Of a DNA stretch of 64,000 bases, positions 8,691 to 17,469 are shown piece after piece. Numbering within the stretch: position 1 is the stretch's first letter; every line of letters starts with the position of its first letter. The position numbers were made by a program, and so were the translations under genes. The notes beneath the pieces were generated by a model. That model did not search any database. It had not been told where the DNA came from and saw only the letters and a program-made list of their open reading frames with translations. The stretch comes from Deltaproteobacteria bacterium (GTDB lineage Bacteria; Bdellovibrionota; JACOXK01): NCBI GenBank assembly GCA_016186995.1, contig JACPKQ010000024.1:1-64000 (forward strand), written 5' to 3'.

Positions 8691-9401
8691 ATGACCGAAT
8701 TACACAAAACAGTTCTTATCACAGGAGCCAGTCGTGGCATAGGACGTGCTATAGCCCTTCTTTTTGCTGAACACGGAGCTCATGTTCTTCTCACAGCTCG
8801 AACTTCTCAAGAACTTCAAAAACTTAAAGAAGAAATTGAAAAGAAAAAAGGAAAAGCTTCGTTTCTTGTCCTAGATCTTTTAAAAGACGAAGATATCCAC
8901 AGTTTAGCGAAGTGGGCTGTGGATAAAGACATTGATATTCTCATTAATAATGCAGGGTGTGGTTTTAAAGGAGCCTTTCACAAAATTTCTACAAAAGATA
9001 TGGATAGGGTTCTTCACATTAATCAAAGAGCTCCTATGCTTTTAACTAAACTTCTTCTGCCCCATTTTTTTAAAAAACAATCAGGTACTATTATTAATAT
9101 TGCTTCCATTGCAGGAAAGATAGGGATAGCACACAGCGTCAGTTACTGTGCTTCAAAACATGCTGTTGTTGGATTTACCCATGCACTTTTTGAAGAAGTG
9201 AGAGAAAAAAATATTAAAGTTGCTACCATTTGCCCAGGTTATGTGGATACAGAGCTTATTCCAGAAACAAAAAAAATAAATAGAGAAAAAATGATAAGAC
9301 CGGAAGATGTTGCCAAAGCTTGTCTTTTTATAGCAACATCTTCCAAAGAATCGTGCCCGATCGAAATGATCATTCGACCTCAAGTCAATCCGCGCAATTA
9401 A
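8691..9401 (+). CDS. Short-chain dehydrogenase/reductase
   Basis: 236 aa classical SDR. It has the nucleotide-binding TGASRGIG (residues 11-18), NNAG, and the catalytic S139-Y152-x3-K156 (YCASK). It should be a cytoplasmic NAD(P)(H)-dependent oxidoreductase. The closest pattern is FabG/YdfG-like, but neighbours do not reveal the substrate. It stands alone after a terminator and is convergent with the lipoprotein gene, the two 3' ends overlapping by 4 nt. Confidence 0.9.
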   Translation: MTELHKTVLITGASRGIGRAIALLFAEHGAHVLLTARTSQELQKLKEEIEKKKGKASFLVLDLLKDEDIHSLAKWAVDKDIDILINNAGCGFKGAFHKISTKDMDRVLHINQRAPMLLTKLLLPHFFKKQSGTIINIASIAGKIGIAHSVSYCASKHAVVGFTHALFEEVREKNIKVATICPGYVDTELIPETKKINREKMIRPEDVAKACLFIATSSKESCPIEMIIRPQVNPRN

Positions 9402-10423
9402 AAATAAGTGGGTCTGCCGTCAAAAGTATATTTCGTTCTTTCATCACTTGTCTTGCTATTCACAAAAATATGCCCTGCAAGCTTACCTGTACTTTCGATA
9501 ACAACTAAATCAACAATAATAGTAGCTGCTTCAGTTTCAAAAGTTGCGTTAATATCTGAATATTCTGAAATGCTTAGCTCTTGGCTTACACCTAAAATGG
9601 ATTCACCGTCTTTTGTTATTTCAATGCTTGCCATAGGTGAATTAAAAACAATGTTTAAGTGAAGAGCGCCAGTTACATCATACCCTTCAAGTCTTTGAGG
9701 CACTTCTACCGGCTCATTGTGAAGTCTAGGTTCATCAGAAGAATCTTCTTCAACGCCAGCACCCTCAGTTAAACGACACATAATTTCTTCAAAGGTTGTA
9801 TTGTAAGAATGTCTGTAGGTTTCAGTTTCTTTATATTCGCTTACACCTTCTGCCGCATCTATTTTTACAATTTTTTCATAATTGTAATCTAAATGATAAG
9901 AAACGCTTACAAGAGGTGGATTTGAAAAATCAAAAATCCAATAAGAATACCCACTCCATTTTTCATCTGTCTTTGTTGCTTCATCATTGTGAGACTTTTC
10001 AAAATCTGAATCAAAACGAATAGAGTGATCATTAATATTACTGATACGAAAATCTTTAAAGAGAATACTATCTTCTCCTGCTTCACCTTGAAGAGGCTTC
10101 ACAGAAAGAATACCATCATGATAAGCCATGTTCATATCTTGACCAAATTCACTCTTTGAAAATTCTGGAAGCATACCTTGGCCGGTCACTACACCACCCA
10201 TGTTTTGAAACGTAAAATGGTAAGAACCATTTTTAAAGGATTGCATAATCTGATTTGCTCTTTCTAAAAGAGCAATTTGATGTGCGTCAGAAATAATACC
10301 ACTATCATGAACTTCTTCTGGTAAAAATGCGACAGAGGACTTATCCACCTCTAATGAGGACTGACATCCAAACCCTAAAAAACCAAAGGTGAAAACTAAA
10401 ACTAAAAACTTTATATTTTTCAT
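9398..10423 (-). CDS. Predicted lipoprotein of unknown function
   Basis: 341 aa from ATG at 10421-10423, preceded by GGAG. An open frame runs upstream to 10465 but would place the signal peptide internally. Signal peptide with lipobox LGFGC, so C20 or nearby is lipidated. The mature part has no recognised motif: acidic, rich in beta-forming stretches, with a central region (about 160-215) with aromatic-rich stretches (SGYSYWIFDF, SVSYHLDYNYEK). It shows no positive match to any family I know. No co-directional neighbour gives context. It is probably anchored to the outer or inner membrane. Confidence 0.75.
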   Translation of the reverse strand: MKNIKFLVLVFTFGFLGFGCQSSLEVDKSSVAFLPEEVHDSGIISDAHQIALLERANQIMQSFKNGSYHFTFQNMGGVVTGQGMLPEFSKSEFGQDMNMAYHDGILSVKPLQGEAGEDSILFKDFRISNINDHSIRFDSDFEKSHNDEATKTDEKWSGYSYWIFDFSNPPLVSVSYHLDYNYEKIVKIDAAEGVSEYKETETYRHSYNTTFEEIMCRLTEGAGVEEDSSDEPRLHNEPVEVPQRLEGYDVTGALHLNIVFNSPMASIEITKDGESILGVSQELSISEYSDINATFETEAATIIVDLVVIESTGKLAGHIFVNSKTSDERTKYTFDGRPTYF

Positions 10424-10460
10424 ATACACTCCTTTTTTTCGAGTTATTTCAAAGTTTCCT

Positions 10461-10542
10461 GTCATTGCGAACGTAGTGAAGCAATCTCATCACCAAAGGT
10501 GATGGGATAGCCACGTCGCCTTTTCAGGCTCCTCGCTATGAC
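10461..10542. repeat. Palindromic element, family A, copy 1
   Basis: Outer arms GTCATTGCGA / TCGCTATGAC enclose two inner hairpins (CATCACC/GGTGATG and GCCTTTTCAGGC). Related copies lie at 12632-12712 (inside a CDS) and 59248-59327. It is followed by GGAATGACA, the end motif of family C. Confidence 0.85.
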
Positions 10543-10655
10543 AAGCACGCGCTCGGAATGACAATTCATATGCAAAGCAATGACCGTGCCAAACAAATAA
10601 ACAAGTAATTACAAATAGTTAACTAAATAATACCTATTTTAGATGCCCTAAAAAA

Positions 10656-10684
10656 TGGCATAAAGTGCCAGTTTTTGGTATAAT
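10656..10684 (+). promoter_or_regulatory. Extended -10 promoter with an operator-like palindrome
   Basis: TGGTATAAT (10676-10684) is a perfect extended -10. Immediately upstream TGGCA-N5-TGCCA (10656-10670) is a perfect palindrome covering the -35 position, as a repressor or activator site would. GG-N10-GC spacing is not met, so it is not a sigma-54 promoter. Confidence 0.55.
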
Positions 10685-10712
10685 TGAGTGAGTCGTCATC
10701 ATTATTAAAATC

Positions 10713-12362
10713 ATGAAATATCGAAGGCCAAGTTTTAAAAATACTCCTCTTCTGAGGCATGACGGACAAGTTGCCGTTCTTGTTATTATTCTTTTTAGCT
10801 TTCTTTTTCTACTTTCTGCCATGGTTATTAACATTGGCATGGTCATTCATCATAAAATTAATCTTCAAAATGCAGCCGATATGGCTGCCTACTCTGGAGC
10901 AGCAGAGCAAGCCCGCATTTTAACAACCATTGGGTGGAAAAACTATGAACTTCGAAAAAATGTGAAAGAACTTGTATACCTCTACTGGGCTAAGCGTAGT
11001 GCATTTAATGCCGGCTTTCCAACACATGATAATGCTCCACTTCCGCAAGGTTGGACTCCTGTTATTTGCAATGAAGACGTTTTTAATAATTTTGATAGTG
11101 ACCCAAGTGACAAATATCAGTTTAAAAGTTTTTCAAGTATTTGCGGGTTTACACAAGTAACCATGCCACAAATTCACCGTGCAGATATTAGAGCTCCTAT
11201 TGTTGACAGAATATTTTATAAACAACTTGAAGATACAATTTTAAGATCCCGTTCAAGACAATGTCCTCAATTTGGTCAAGACAATTTTGAGAGAGCTTTC
11301 GAATATAAACAAATATTTGAGGGTAACTACAATGCTATTTTAAGCCAGATTCATGATTTGACCTATGCTCTTAACAAAGAAAGGGATGACACTCATTTAG
11401 AGGTTTATAATCATCATGAGTTTGAAACTACACTTCCAGCTCAATGGTTGGGAGATTCGATTGATCCTGAAACTGGAAACCTCGTTATTACTCCACCCAC
11501 ACTTCCTAAAGACATTGGTGTTATTGCTAAACAAACAGCACTAAAAAATTTAACTGAAAGAAATAGGCTTGGGCGTTTTGTTTTTGAACCCCTTCATCCA
11601 CAATCTTACTTAAGCCTCTCCCCTATCGAACGAAACTACTTTCTTGCTTATATGAATTTTATATCTCCCAAACTTGGAGAATGTTATCCAGAAATTAAAA
11701 GAATGTTTTTAGATAATTTTGTGGTTGGGATTAAAAAGAAAAAAGGAGAAAACACTTATTATGCCGTTCGCTTAAAATCGGAACCATGGCTTCCCTTCTT
11801 ACCTGGTAAAACAAGACCTAAACTCATCGCTTATGCAGCAGCTAAACCTTTTGGGGGTCGTATAGCCCCTGAAAGAGAAGACCCACTCTATGACTATGGT
11901 GGCGGAGGCCCTGGAGACTATAGGCTTCCTAATGTTTCTCTCTACCCAGGTGACACACAAGGTGTTGCCAATCCTCAAACACTCTACCGTCTAAGCCCTT
12001 GGGCTTTTGGTTATAAACCTGGAGCTTCGAATACAAAAAGAGACGTTCTTCAAAAAAGTGACCGCGTTGGAAGAAGTATTTTAAGAGCTCCTAGCTTGTA
12101 TGACAAAGATCTTTTTACTTTTAATTTAAATAGCGAAAGTAACATGCCCAACGTTAAACTCACAGACCATCCTTATTACCTTATGAGTGAGATAGGCAAT
12201 TACATGGGTTTTTATAACTACCCTATTTATAACCCAGATCAACTTAAAACAGGGTGGAATAATAGAACTGGCTACAGCGTAAAGTTTGTGCCTTTTCAAG
12301 AGCTCTTAAAATATGACAACCCTCCATCTCTTCCATCTGATGCAGAAAATATTTTGCACTAA
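10713..12362 (+). CDS. TadE/TadG-like protein with Flp-assembly N-terminal domain
   Basis: 549 aa. Residues about 14-60 match the TadG-like N-terminal pattern: GQVAVLVIIL start, one membrane helix (about 18-40), then LQNAADMAAYSGA typical of the domain. The rest (about 70-549) is a large extracytoplasmic region with many prolines and aromatics and no recognised domain. TadE/TadG proteins are pilus or surface assembly components. No flp, tadA, tadB, tadC or rcpA genes are nearby, so it is a stand-alone paralogue of unknown job. Its last 4 bases overlap the convergent MobA-like gene. Confidence 0.75.
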   Translation: MKYRRPSFKNTPLLRHDGQVAVLVIILFSFLFLLSAMVINIGMVIHHKINLQNAADMAAYSGAAEQARILTTIGWKNYELRKNVKELVYLYWAKRSAFNAGFPTHDNAPLPQGWTPVICNEDVFNNFDSDPSDKYQFKSFSSICGFTQVTMPQIHRADIRAPIVDRIFYKQLEDTILRSRSRQCPQFGQDNFERAFEYKQIFEGNYNAILSQIHDLTYALNKERDDTHLEVYNHHEFETTLPAQWLGDSIDPETGNLVITPPTLPKDIGVIAKQTALKNLTERNRLGRFVFEPLHPQSYLSLSPIERNYFLAYMNFISPKLGECYPEIKRMFLDNFVVGIKKKKGENTYYAVRLKSEPWLPFLPGKTRPKLIAYAAAKPFGGRIAPEREDPLYDYGGGGPGDYRLPNVSLYPGDTQGVANPQTLYRLSPWAFGYKPGASNTKRDVLQKSDRVGRSILRAPSLYDKDLFTFNLNSESNMPNVKLTDHPYYLMSEIGNYMGFYNYPIYNPDQLKTGWNNRTGYSVKFVPFQELLKYDNPPSLPSDAENILH

Positions 12363-12898
12363 TAAAGTATTTTTGTTCTTACACTTTTTAAAAATTCTTC
12401 GATTCCCTTCCCTGCTTTCAAAAATTCTTGTATTTTTTTAAGTGAGTGCTTTCTGTAAAAACCTTGTTTTAGATTTTTATTTAACAAAACTACTTGTGAT
12501 TTAGAAAGATATCCCTTCATTTTTTTGATTTCACTTAAATCAAGTTTTTCTTCGTTTTCACACACAAAGCACCATTCATTCTGAGAAACAAAAAGTCCTC
12601 CATGAAGAAAGTTTAAAAATCTAGGTATCTTGTCATCGCGAGGTTTTCGACAGGAAACCGTGGCGACCTCATCGCTTTGCGATGGGATTGCTTCACATTC
12701 GTTCGCAATGACAGACGCTCGTGATGAAAAAGAAAAGAACTGAAACGGTTTTACGCATAAAGGCTTTAAATGTGAAAGCGAAACTAAATCCTCACAAACA
12801 AGAATGATTTCATCAAAAAAATCACTTAAAAAAGCAATTTTTTCTTCTAGCCTCTGAATACTTAATTTCTCTATAACAATGATTGCAGAATATTTCAT
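12359..12898 (-). CDS. Degenerate MobA-like nucleotidyltransferase homologue carrying an in-frame repeat
   Basis: 179 aa. The C-terminal part (from about 95) resembles MobA-type proteins: HGGLFVSQNEWCFVCENE, then LLNK, and an ending FLKSVRTKILY like the MobA tail. The N terminus lacks the GTP-binding LAGGxSxRMG signature, so guanylyltransferase activity is unlikely. Residues about 62-90 (ASVIANECEAIPSQ and on) are encoded entirely by a family A palindromic element of 81 bp, which keeps the frame. It may be a decaying or repurposed gene; the MobA assignment is tentative. It is divergent from meaB, with only 24 bp between start codons if meaB starts at 12923. Confidence 0.5.
   Translation of the reverse strand: MKYSAIIVIEKLSIQRLEEKIAFLSDFFDEIILVCEDLVSLSHLKPLCVKPFQFFSFSSRASVIANECEAIPSQSDEVATVSCRKPRDDKIPRFLNFLHGGLFVSQNEWCFVCENEEKLDLSEIKKMKGYLSKSQVVLLNKNLKQGFYRKHSLKKIQEFLKAGKGIEEFLKSVRTKILY
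12632..12712. repeat. Palindromic element, family A, copy 2, inside a CDS
   Basis: 81 bp, exactly 27 codons. Outer arms GTCATCGCGAG / TCGCAATGAC, with inner hairpins GGTTT/AAACC and CATCGC/GCGATG. It is inverted relative to copies 1 and 3 and lies in frame in the MobA-like gene. Confidence 0.9.
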
Positions 12899-12922
12899 TT
12901 GTCAGTACTCTATACTTCAACT

Positions 12923-13831
12923 ATGGATCTCATACAAAAATTTTTTAAGAAAGACAGACTTGCCCTCTCCAGACTTATTTCACTTGTTGAAAACCATGAC
13001 ATCTCCTCCCTTGAGATTTTAAGTCAAATTCATAATAAAACAGGGCACGCCTTCATTATTGGTATTACGGGCCCTCCAGGGTCCGGAAAAAGCACTCTTA
13101 TTAACGAACTTTTAAAACATATCTTAAAAGCAGGAAAATCAGCGGGGATTGTGGCAGCTGATCCCTCAAGCCCTTTCTCGGGTGGGTCTATATTGGGTGA
13201 TCGTATTCGCATGCAAGATCATGTCATGAACGACAAGGTTTATGTTCGAAGTGTTTCAACTCGTGGCACCCAAGGTGGACTTTCTCGATCTACATTTGAT
13301 GCCATTCAACTTTTAGATGCCTTTGGTTTTGATTTTATTATTTTAGAAACAGTCGGTGTGGGGCAAAACGAAGTAGATATTATTAAATACGCTGACTCGA
13401 CCCTTCTTGTTCTTGTTCCCGAGTCAGGTGACAGTATTCAAACAATGAAAGCCGGTGTTATGGAAATTGCAAATATTTTTATTATTAATAAATCGGATAG
13501 GCCTGGTTCTCATAGTTTAAGAAAAAGCCTTATGGAAATCGGACACGAAAAAAATATTCCTGTTCTTATGACAGAGGCTTCACGCGGTGAAGGTATCGAA
13601 GAATTGTGGAACTATCTTAATCAAGAAAAAGAAAAATTTAAAAAAACAGACCCTAAAAAAATAAAAAAGCAACGCTATGAAGAAACTGCAAAAATTCTTG
13701 TCACAGAATTTGAAAAACTTATTTTAAAAAAAGCCCATAACCCCTTTAAAAAAATCTTTGAAGAAGTCGAAAATCAAAAACTGAACCCTTACGAGGCTGC
13801 ACAAAAAATAATCAAAAAGTTGAGTGTTTGA
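12923..13831 (+). CDS. meaB: MeaB/ArgK-family P-loop GTPase
   Basis: 302 aa G3E-type GTPase that protects and reactivates methylmalonyl-CoA mutase or a related B12 acyl-CoA mutase. It has Walker A GPPGSGKS (50-57), the family segment ADPSSPFSGGSILGDRIRM, ETVGVGQNE (switch/G3) and NKSD (G4). ATG at 12923 fits the family better than the TTG at 12899. No mutase gene lies in the window, so the client must be elsewhere. The family is also called ArgK after an old, abandoned kinase assignment. Confidence 0.93.
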   Translation: MDLIQKFFKKDRLALSRLISLVENHDISSLEILSQIHNKTGHAFIIGITGPPGSGKSTLINELLKHILKAGKSAGIVAADPSSPFSGGSILGDRIRMQDHVMNDKVYVRSVSTRGTQGGLSRSTFDAIQLLDAFGFDFIILETVGVGQNEVDIIKYADSTLLVLVPESGDSIQTMKAGVMEIANIFIINKSDRPGSHSLRKSLMEIGHEKNIPVLMTEASRGEGIEELWNYLNQEKEKFKKTDPKKIKKQRYEETAKILVTEFEKLILKKAHNPFKKIFEEVENQKLNPYEAAQKIIKKLSV

Positions 13832-13861
13832 CTAAAAATGTGTACATGATTAAATGAAGAG

Positions 13862-14944
13862 ATGAGGCGGACATGGTTTCTTATATTGCTTGCATTTGTT
13901 CTCTTTCTCACCCAATGTAAAACCATCGATGAACTCCAACGCGAAGATGTTTTAGAATACGAACAAATTTCTAAAAACACCATTCCTGTCGTTATAAACC
14001 ACCAAGTCGAAAAATTTATTACCTTCTTTCAAACAAGACATAGAAAATACATGCAATTGTGGCTTGAACGTTCTCATCAGTATCTTCCTATGATGGTAAA
14101 GGTTTTTGAAGAAAACCACTTACCTACCGATCTTGCCTACTTAGCACTCATTGAGAGTGGTTATAACCCACATGCTTATTCAAGAGCAAAAGCAGTAGGA
14201 ATATGGCAGTTTATGCAAGCAACTGGAAGACGTTATGGGCTTAAATCCAATTGGTGGATCGATGAAAGAAGAGATCCTGTCAAATCAACAAAAGCCGCGG
14301 CCAATTATCTTAAAGACCTCTATCAAATATTTGGCTCTTGGTACTTAGCTGTAGCTGCTTACAACGCTGGAGAAGGGAAAATTCTTCGTTCTGTAAAAAA
14401 GCATAAAACAGATAATTTTTGGGAAATGGCTAAATATCGCCATCTTAAGAGGGAAACAAAAGATTATATTCCAAAATTCATTGCTGCCATGCTTATTGCT
14501 AAAGATCCTGAAAAATATGGTTTTACCAATTTAAAATATCAAGAACCTATTTCCTATGAAGAGGTGGCACTCACAAAACCAGTAGATCTCCATGAAGTAG
14601 CAAAAAGCATTGAAATATCTTATGAAGAGCTTAAAAAATTAAACCCCGAACTCAAAGGATTTTCTACTCCCTTGGATTTGGATCACTACACACTTAAAGT
14701 TCCAGAAAATAAAAAAGAAATTTTTCTTGTAGAGCTTGAAAGCATTCCGGCTCTTAAAAAGACAGATTTACATCAACATCAAGTAAGTTATGGAGATACC
14801 TTATGGGCTCTTTCTAGAACCTATGGGACAAGCATTCCGCAAATTAAAAAGATGAATAATCTGACTTCAAATGTGCTCAGAATAGGACAACGCCTTGTCA
14901 TCCCCATAAAACCTGGCACCCAATATAAAGCACCCGAAGCCTGA
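13862..14944 (+). CDS. mltD: Membrane-bound lytic murein transglycosylase D-like lipoprotein
   Basis: 360 aa. A lipoprotein signal ends at LTQC (C19). The SLT domain (about 80-200) has catalytic E98 in ALIESGYNP, then AVGIWQFM and AAYNAGEGK. A weak LysM-like segment lies around 240-285 and a clear C-terminal LysM (about 308-352: SYGDTLWALSR ... IGQRLVIP). It should cleave peptidoglycan glycan strands from the outer-membrane inner leaflet. Compared with E. coli MltD it has fewer LysM repeats. It is followed by a terminator shared with the convergent subtilase gene. Confidence 0.93.
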   Translation: MRRTWFLILLAFVLFLTQCKTIDELQREDVLEYEQISKNTIPVVINHQVEKFITFFQTRHRKYMQLWLERSHQYLPMMVKVFEENHLPTDLAYLALIESGYNPHAYSRAKAVGIWQFMQATGRRYGLKSNWWIDERRDPVKSTKAAANYLKDLYQIFGSWYLAVAAYNAGEGKILRSVKKHKTDNFWEMAKYRHLKRETKDYIPKFIAAMLIAKDPEKYGFTNLKYQEPISYEEVALTKPVDLHEVAKSIEISYEELKKLNPELKGFSTPLDLDHYTLKVPENKKEIFLVELESIPALKKTDLHQHQVSYGDTLWALSRTYGTSIPQIKKMNNLTSNVLRIGQRLVIPIKPGTQYKAPEA

Positions 14945-14967
14945 TTTATTTTTATCATAATACAATG

Positions 14968-14994
14968 AAAGGGGGAGCTTTTAAGCTCCCCTTT
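14968..14994. terminator. Bidirectional terminator between mltD and the second subtilase
   Basis: AAAGGGGGAGCTT and AAGCTCCCCTTT form a stem with a TT loop between convergent genes. The T-run is short on either side. Confidence 0.75.
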
Positions 14995-15009
14995 GTAGAA
15001 AAATGTCGG

Positions 15010-16746
15010 TTATTGTAGCGTAGTAGGATCAGGGGTAACGGTATTTTCAATAACATATTGATATTGATCAATATCAAACCCATAACGAGCTACATACTTA
15101 TCTGTTTTAAGAATAATCTCGATGGTATTTCCCTCAGCTTCAAAACTCCACAACGGATCTAAAGTCCCTTCAAAAGTGTCAACCACACCCCCCGCATCAT
15201 CTTTAATGGTCACGGTATCATACCCCGCTTCTGTATCGAATTTACTGAAATGTACCCTCATACGTGTGGCACCTGGGTGTGTAATCTTCCAGTTATAAAC
15301 CTTATCATTTTCATAATCGTGAGGAGAAGAAAGTTTATGTTCTTGTGTCACCCATAAAGAAGGATCTGTGGGAACAAATCGTGGTGGTTCATAACCTGTT
15401 ACAGCATAATAAGCATTCACCCTTCCTGAAGTAACTTTTCTCCTCAAGGCTTTAATTTCTTCTGTAGAATTCATAAGTTTTTGTTTAATTTCAGCCATAG
15501 TAGCATTTGGAAATTGAGCTAACAATAAAGCAACAACACCAGCCACATGAGGAGTTGCCATGGAGGTTCCGCTTAAAAAGCCATATTTATTATCAGGAAG
15601 TGTACTGTAAATACCAACTCCAGGAGCTGATACAGGGACAGTTGTCTTCCCATGATTTGAAAAATCGGCTAAATTATCTTTATTATCTGTGGCAGCAACA
15701 GCAATCACATTTTCAAATTGATAATTTGAAGGATAATGTGGACTTTTATCATTATTACCACCATCATTTCCAGCTGCAGCTAAAAATATAATTCCTTTTT
15801 CATTAGCAGCTTGAATCACATCGGCTAGAGCTTGAGAGAATCCACCACCACCCCAACTATTATTCATAGCGTGCACGCCCATCTTCGTTGCATAATCAAT
15901 CGATTTAACAGCATCTGCTAAACTTCCACTTCCACCAGAATCCAAAAATTTAACAGCTAATAAAGAGACTTTCCACGCAACACCCACTGTTCCGACACCA
16001 TTACCACCTACAGCACCAATGGTTCCGGCAACGTGAGTTCCGTGTCCATAATCATCCATAGGATTATTGGAATTTTTCACAAAATTCCAACCAATCACAT
16101 CATCTATAAAACCATTCCCATCGTTATCGATACCATCTGTCTCTTTGTGTTTTAATGTACCATCTGGATCTGTATACTCACCTACTTCACCGGTATTATG
16201 CATAATATTTGCAGCTAAATCTTCGTGTTTATAATCAATACCGGTATCAATAACAGCCACCTTCACTTCAAGGCTTCCTGTTTGTTCAACCCATGCTTTT
16301 AAAGCATCAATATCAGACCCTATTGTTCCTTCTTGGTCATTTTTATCTTTTTGTCCTGTATTATGAAGCCCCCAGTTTTTTGGAAAATCAGGATCTGGAA
16401 CCATCCCTGAACCCGAAACAGAAAAGTCATCCGTTGTATAAATATAGTTAGGTTCTGCATAAACAACATGGGGGTGTTTTTTAAGTTCACCAATGAGTGC
16501 CTTCACATCCATAGTTTGAGGAAATTTTAATGTATAAATGTTGCGATCACTGACAAGAGATTCAAGATTTAAAGCACCGAGAGCTTTAAAAGCTGTAATA
16601 GCTGTATTTTGTTTGAGTTTAACAACAACTTCACCGGCCACAAAATTTGGCCCATTACCGCGGTTCAACCGAGTCAGTTCTGAATGGATAACCCCAACAC
16701 TCACAAGAAATACTGCAAATACCAACAATAACGAAATTCTTTTCAT
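15010..16746 (-). CDS. Secreted subtilase with I9 propeptide and C-terminal CUB/P-like domain
   Basis: 578 aa. Signal peptide (about 1-22), inhibitor-I9-like propeptide (about 34-104, ending in VVYAEPNYIY), then the S8 domain with D167 (VIDTG), H235 (GHGTHVAG), N327 and S395 (SGTSMATPHVAG). The last 120 residues (about 455-570) form a beta-rich domain with FDTEAGYDTVTIKD and YGFDIDQY, resembling CUB or P-type jelly rolls that aid binding or folding. It is preceded by GGGGG, an SD. It differs from the first subtilase in having a classical propeptide and extra domain, so the two are not recent duplicates. No sigma-54 promoter was found upstream. Confidence 0.95.
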   Translation of the reverse strand: MKRISLLLVFAVFLVSVGVIHSELTRLNRGNGPNFVAGEVVVKLKQNTAITAFKALGALNLESLVSDRNIYTLKFPQTMDVKALIGELKKHPHVVYAEPNYIYTTDDFSVSGSGMVPDPDFPKNWGLHNTGQKDKNDQEGTIGSDIDALKAWVEQTGSLEVKVAVIDTGIDYKHEDLAANIMHNTGEVGEYTDPDGTLKHKETDGIDNDGNGFIDDVIGWNFVKNSNNPMDDYGHGTHVAGTIGAVGGNGVGTVGVAWKVSLLAVKFLDSGGSGSLADAVKSIDYATKMGVHAMNNSWGGGGFSQALADVIQAANEKGIIFLAAAGNDGGNNDKSPHYPSNYQFENVIAVAATDNKDNLADFSNHGKTTVPVSAPGVGIYSTLPDNKYGFLSGTSMATPHVAGVVALLLAQFPNATMAEIKQKLMNSTEEIKALRRKVTSGRVNAYYAVTGYEPPRFVPTDPSLWVTQEHKLSSPHDYENDKVYNWKITHPGATRMRVHFSKFDTEAGYDTVTIKDDAGGVVDTFEGTLDPLWSFEAEGNTIEIILKTDKYVARYGFDIDQYQYVIENTVTPDPTTLQ

Positions 16747-16950
16747 AAAGATCCCCCTTTAAGCCTGGCCGGCTTCCCCTATTGTCTTTCAATACTGCTT
16801 GGAATTCTTTGTGAACTGAACTTGTTCCGCCTGATAATAAGCATATTATCAAATCTTTAAAACCGTAGCAATCCTTTTATCGTGGCGCGTCAAAATGTTA
16901 TGTGAAAATAAGTATTCAAAATGCCCATGGAGAGCGCTATATAAGGAAAT

Positions 16951-17367
16951 ATGTTGTCTCAATTCTTCTTTTATGGAGCTCTTTGCCACAATGGCACATA
17001 TTTCAAAACTCATTCAGGCTCTGCTTTTTCTCTACAAAAAGCCTATACCTATGGAACTCTTTATGAGGGAAAGCACGGGTATGCCTATCTTATCCTCGAC
17101 ATTCACAAAACTAAAAAAGTCTATGGCGAAATATTTATGTTTCAAAATGAAGAAGTGTTTAAAAAGTTGGACTCATTAGAAGGTTTTATTGATAGAAATA
17201 ATCCGTCTAATCTTTACGAAAGAAAAAAAATAATATCCTATACAATAGATCATAATCAAAAATATGAAACTTGGGCTTATCTTTGTCCACCTCATTTAGA
17301 AAAAAATATTATTGAAAATTGCGTACTTATTCAAAGTGGAAGATGGGAAAAGCGACCAAGGCTTTAA
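16951..17367 (+). CDS. Gamma-glutamylcyclotransferase-fold protein (GGCT/AIG2-like)
   Basis: 138 aa. The N-terminal FFYGALCHNG corresponds to the YGxL substrate loop of the fold, followed by GTLYEGKHGYAYL, LDSLEGF and YERKKI. The acidic residue in LDSLEGF is at the place of the catalytic Glu. It may release 5-oxoproline from gamma-glutamyl peptides or amines, but this family includes many proteins of unknown substrate. It stands alone; ATG at 16951 is chosen because the YG motif follows closely. Confidence 0.8.
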   Translation: MLSQFFFYGALCHNGTYFKTHSGSAFSLQKAYTYGTLYEGKHGYAYLILDIHKTKKVYGEIFMFQNEEVFKKLDSLEGFIDRNNPSNLYERKKIISYTIDHNQKYETWAYLCPPHLEKNIIENCVLIQSGRWEKRPRL

Positions 17368-17438
17368 TTTTAGTTAATTTTTGTAAAGAATATTTACACA
17401 TATCTTTCTTAAGTGTTACTCATAAGTTAAAGAGATTT

Positions 17439-17453
17439 TGATAATCATTGTCA
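17439..17453 (+). promoter_or_regulatory. Fur-box-like operator
   Basis: TGATAATCATTGTCA matches the 7-1-7 Fur motif TGATAAT-N-ATTATCA with one mismatch. It overlaps a possible -35 (TTGATA, 17438-17443), so iron-loaded Fur would block a promoter firing into 17470 and beyond. Confidence 0.6.
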
Positions 17454-17469
17454 TTTTTTGTTTATACAT

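Noticed and set aside
10461-10542. Direct/inverted repeats as a CRISPR array
   Set aside because: Units are dispersed, palindromic and not regularly spaced; no cas genes are present.
10656-10671. TGGCATAAAGTGCCAG as a sigma-54 promoter
   Set aside because: GG is not followed by GC after 10 nt; the site is a symmetric palindrome beside a perfect extended -10.
15507-15791. 94-codon ORF opposite the second subtilase
   Set aside because: Shadow of the real gene: biased Gln/His/Tyr composition from the opposite strand of a conserved coding region.
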